This document shows positions 34,067-36,274 of a DNA stretch of 36,274 bases, piece after piece. The notes under the pieces are model-generated. The model worked only from the letters and a program-made list of their open reading frames with translations. It had not been told where the DNA came from and did no database searches. Positions within the stretch are counted from its first letter, which is position 1; each line of letters opens with the position of its first letter. This stretch comes from Nakamurella silvestris (GTDB lineage: Bacteria; Actinomycetota; Actinomycetes; Mycobacteriales; Nakamurellaceae): contig QXCQ01000145.1 in NCBI GenBank assembly GCA_003576535.1, positions 1 through 36,274 on the forward strand, read 5' to 3'. The translations under genes and the position numbers were made by a program.

Positions 34067-34990
34067 GTGAGCACACCCCGGATCACCGTCCTGTTGGCGA
34101 CACACAACGGCCTGCGCTGGTTGCCCGAGCAGCTCGACTCGATCCTGTCCCAGGAGGGCGTCGAGGTAGGTGTCACGGTCCTGGACGACATGTCCACCGA
34201 CGGCACCTACGAATGGCTGCTGGACCAGGCGGCGAAGGATCCGCGGTTGACCGTGCTTCCCCGTCAAGGGAGCTCCGGAGGGGCCGCGGCGAATTTCTAC
34301 CGCTTGCTGGATGCGGTCGACATCGATTCCCAGGACTGCGATCTCATCGCCCTGGCCGATCAGGACGATCTGTGGCTGCCGGGGAAGCTCGCGGCCCAGG
34401 CCGACCTGGTCCGCACCCGGGCGCTGGACGGGATCTCCTCGAACGTCACCGCCTTCGGCGAGGACGGCAGCAGGTCGCTGATCAAGAAGGACTACCCGCA
34501 GCGACGTCTCGACTACCTGCTGGAGAGCCCGGGGCCCGGCTCGACCTTCCTGCTCACCCCGCGGCTGGTGCGCGAATGCCGTCAGGCGGTCGCCGCCCAC
34601 CAGGATGCCCCGATGGAGTTCCACGACTGGCTCATCTACGGGGTGTGCCGGGCGCTGGGGTGGCGCTGGTTGATCCAGCCCGTCCCGACCGTGGACTACC
34701 GGCAGCACGAGAGCAACGCCTTCGGCGCGAACACGGGTGTGCGCTCGGCCCTGTCGCGGATCGGTCTGATCAACCAGAAGTGGCACCGTGCCGAGGCGAT
34801 CAAGATGGCCCGGGTGGCCGTGTCCGTGGCCTCACCCGATCGTCTTCGGGAGCTGGACCCGGTCCTGTCGGACCTGACGGCCCGAGGGTTCGGTCCGCGG
34901 CTGCGTCTGGTCCGGTTGGCCCCGCAGCTGCGTCGACGGCCGCGCGACCGGGTGCTGATCGCCGGGCTGATCCTGATCGGAATGTGGTGA
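34067..34990 (+). CDS. Family 2 glycosyltransferase (rhamnosyltransferase-like)
   Basis: A 307-aa GT2 enzyme of the short O-antigen type. ITVLLATHNGLRWLPEQLDSILSQ (6-29) and VTVLDDMSTDGT give the nucleotide-binding start. LADQDDLWLPGKL (97-109) is the DXD-type metal site. MEFHDWLIYGVCRALGW and TVDYRQHESNAFGANTG are signatures of rhamnosyltransferase-like GT2s such as RfbF/RfbG relatives. That makes dTDP-rhamnose, made by the Rml enzymes of this locus, a reasonable donor, by inference. The GTG follows an AGGA 11 nt upstream and lies 16 nt after the manC stop. An in-frame ATG at 33944 would overlap manC by 107 bp and is rejected. Confidence 0.9.
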   Translation: MSTPRITVLLATHNGLRWLPEQLDSILSQEGVEVGVTVLDDMSTDGTYEWLLDQAAKDPRLTVLPRQGSSGGAAANFYRLLDAVDIDSQDCDLIALADQDDLWLPGKLAAQADLVRTRALDGISSNVTAFGEDGSRSLIKKDYPQRRLDYLLESPGPGSTFLLTPRLVRECRQAVAAHQDAPMEFHDWLIYGVCRALGWRWLIQPVPTVDYRQHESNAFGANTGVRSALSRIGLINQKWHRAEAIKMARVAVSVASPDRLRELDPVLSDLTARGFGPRLRLVRLAPQLRRRPRDRVLIAGLILIGMW

Positions 34991-35036
34991 CCGGCGTGAC
35001 GGGTCTGTCGTTGCCGGGTTCGTTGTTGGAGGAGAC

Positions 35037-36038
35037 ATGAAGGTACTGGTCATCGGTGGCAGCGGGTTCATCGGAACCCGGCTGATCCGACAGCTGCTCG
35101 CCGACGGGCACGAGGTGACGAACCTGGACATCGCCCCGTCGCAGGAACACCCGCAGATCACGGTGATCGGCGACGTCCGGCAGTTCACCGACGTCAAGTC
35201 CGCCGCGGTCGGGGTCGATGCCATCATCAACCTGTCGGCCCAGCACCGCGACGACGTCAAACCCCTGTCCCTCTACGAGGAGGTCAACGTCGGCGGGGCC
35301 AGGACCGTGATCAAGGCGGCCGAGGCCAATGCGGTCAACAGGATCGTGTTCACCTCCACCGTCGCCGTGTACGGGCTCGGCAAGGTGAACCCGAACGAGA
35401 ACTCCCCGGTGGAACCGTTCAACGAGTACGGGCGCACCAAACTTGCGGCGGAGAAACTGCTCCGGGCCTGGGCCGACGGGGATGCGCAGCGCTCGTTGTC
35501 GATGGTCCGGCCGTCCGTGGTCTTCGGGGAGGCCAACCGCGGCAACGTCTACAACCTCGCCCGGCAGATCGCCTCGGGCCGTTTCGTTTTCGTCGGCAAG
35601 GGCCGCAACCGCAAATCGATGGCCTATGTCGGCAACATCGCGGTGTTCCTGGCCGGACGGCTGTCCGCCCCGACCGGCACCGACATCACCAACTTCGCCG
35701 ACAAACCCGACCTGACCACCCGCGAGCTGGTCGACCTGGTCCGGGATTCCCTGCAGGGCAGGGCGAAATCGCAGCTGTCGATCCCGCTCTGGCTCGGCAC
35801 GATCGCCGGCTACGGGTTCGACCTGCTGGCGAAGGTCACCCGGAGGAACCTGCCGATCAGCTCGATCCGGATCAAGAAGTTCGCCGCCGAGACCACCGTG
35901 GACACCGGCAAACTGCAGGCGAGCGGGTTCGTTCCCGCGTACACCCTGACCGAGGCCCTGCGGGCCACCGTCAAGGCCGAGTTCGTCGACCGGGACGGGC
36001 TGGCCGACCCGCCTGGCGGCTCCGAAGGGTCCGAGTAA
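35037..36038 (+). CDS. NAD-dependent epimerase/dehydratase (extended SDR)
   Basis: A 333-aa extended SDR. The nucleotide site GGSGFIG is at 7-13, FTSTVAVYG supplies the catalytic Ser/Thr (S107/T108), and Y131-GRT-K135 is the Tyr-Lys pair. The pattern resembles UDP-sugar epimerases of O-antigen loci, such as the WbpV/GalE-like group, but substrate and reaction cannot be set. It lacks the Gmd, RmlB and RmlD signatures. The C-terminal region (SSIRIKKFAAETTVDTGKLQASGF) is normal for the family. GGAGGA lies about 4 nt before the ATG, 46 nt after the GT2 gene, so it is probably the last gene of the rmlA-gmd-gmd2-manC-GT2 unit. The palindromic repeat array begins 18 nt after its stop. Confidence 0.88.
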   Translation: MKVLVIGGSGFIGTRLIRQLLADGHEVTNLDIAPSQEHPQITVIGDVRQFTDVKSAAVGVDAIINLSAQHRDDVKPLSLYEEVNVGGARTVIKAAEANAVNRIVFTSTVAVYGLGKVNPNENSPVEPFNEYGRTKLAAEKLLRAWADGDAQRSLSMVRPSVVFGEANRGNVYNLARQIASGRFVFVGKGRNRKSMAYVGNIAVFLAGRLSAPTGTDITNFADKPDLTTRELVDLVRDSLQGRAKSQLSIPLWLGTIAGYGFDLLAKVTRRNLPISSIRIKKFAAETTVDTGKLQASGFVPAYTLTEALRATVKAEFVDRDGLADPPGGSEGSE

Positions 36039-36056
36039 CTTCCCCGTTTCCCTTCC

Positions 36057-36274
36057 CGCGAGTGGACTGTGGCACTCCTTCCCCCTGCCGCGAGTGGACT
36101 GTGGCACCCCAGTTTTGGGGTGTGGGCGTCCGCTCGCGGGGCGAGGGTGGGGTGTGTGGGTCCGTTCGCGGGGCGAGGTTGGGGTGTGGGCGTCCGTTCG
36201 CGGGGCATGGTTGGGGTGTGCGGCGCGAGTGGGCTGTGGCACCCTTCCCCCTGCCGCGAGTGGACTGTGACACC
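36057..36274. repeat. G-rich palindromic repeat array at the right edge
   Basis: CGCGAGTGGACTGTGGCAC occurs at 36057-36075 and 36089-36107, and near-copies end at about 36243 and 36274. Between them, units of about 32 bp (GGGGTGTGGGCGTCC, then GCTCGCGGGGCGAGG) repeat three times from about 36117 to 36212. The copy at about 36089-36140 is a full inverted repeat: GCGAGTGGAC, ACCCC-AGTTTT-GGGGT, GTCC-GCTCGC. It matches the 73-bp repeats at 1-181 in the same orientation. The array runs past the window end. No gene is seen in it. Confidence 0.8.

Overview
The window comes from a high-GC actinobacterium. The evidence is the strong GC bias at third codon positions, GTG starts, a TIGR03089-family protein next to an LCP protein, and secreted CAP and SpoIID/LytB-type proteins. 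A member of the Propionibacteriales is plausible, but the genus cannot be fixed from sequence alone. Most of the window (about 2.3-36.0 kb) is one cell-surface polysaccharide locus.

Layout: (1) 1-181, G-rich palindromic tandem repeats; (2) 274-1419, an acyl-CoA dehydrogenase behind a palindromic operator-like site; (3) 1559-4278 (-), an LCP polymer-to-wall ligase and a TIGR03089 protein; (4) 4736-6641, rmlB-rmlD, closed by a terminator; (5) 7024-12645, a secreted CAP-domain protein, a secreted protein with a duplicated module, and a GT2-GT4 fusion; (6) 12765-14779 (-), the wzm-wzt ABC exporter; (7) 15040-17061, a secreted SpoIID-domain protein; (8) 17102-18571 (-), a methyltransferase-like protein; (9) 18746-27342, glycosyltransferases, a small coiled-coil protein, a DUF2142/GT-C-like membrane protein and an acyltransferase-3/SGNH protein; (10) 27412-29484 (-), a methyltransferase/kinase-like/coiled-coil protein; (11) 29797-36038, rmlA, two gmd paralogues, a GDP-mannose pyrophosphorylase, a GT2 and an SDR epimerase; (12) 36057-36274, palindromic repeats of the same family as at the left edge.

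How the genes fit together: RmlA, RmlB and RmlD supply dTDP-L-rhamnose (RmlC is not in the window). The pyrophosphorylase and Gmd enzymes supply GDP-mannose and GDP-4-keto-6-deoxymannose. The cytoplasmic glycosyltransferases would build a polymer that Wzm-Wzt exports. The DUF2142 protein and the acyltransferase could decorate it outside, and LCP could ligate it to peptidoglycan. No Wzx/Wzy pair and no initiating phosphoglycosyltransferase is present.

The most interesting inference is that the 690-aa protein has the domain order of E. coli WbdD: SAM methyltransferase, kinase-like domain, long coiled coil, terminal basic/aromatic helix. WbdD caps the polymer and sets its length ahead of a Wzt with a C-terminal carbohydrate-binding domain, and Wzt here has such a domain. 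A 489-aa paralogue 9 kb away has lost every kinase-like catalytic position and the coiled coil. Other notable structure includes a pair of 64-nt palindromes at two convergent gene junctions, a domain shared by the CAP and SpoIID proteins, and a 15-bp minisatellite ahead of the pyrophosphorylase gene.
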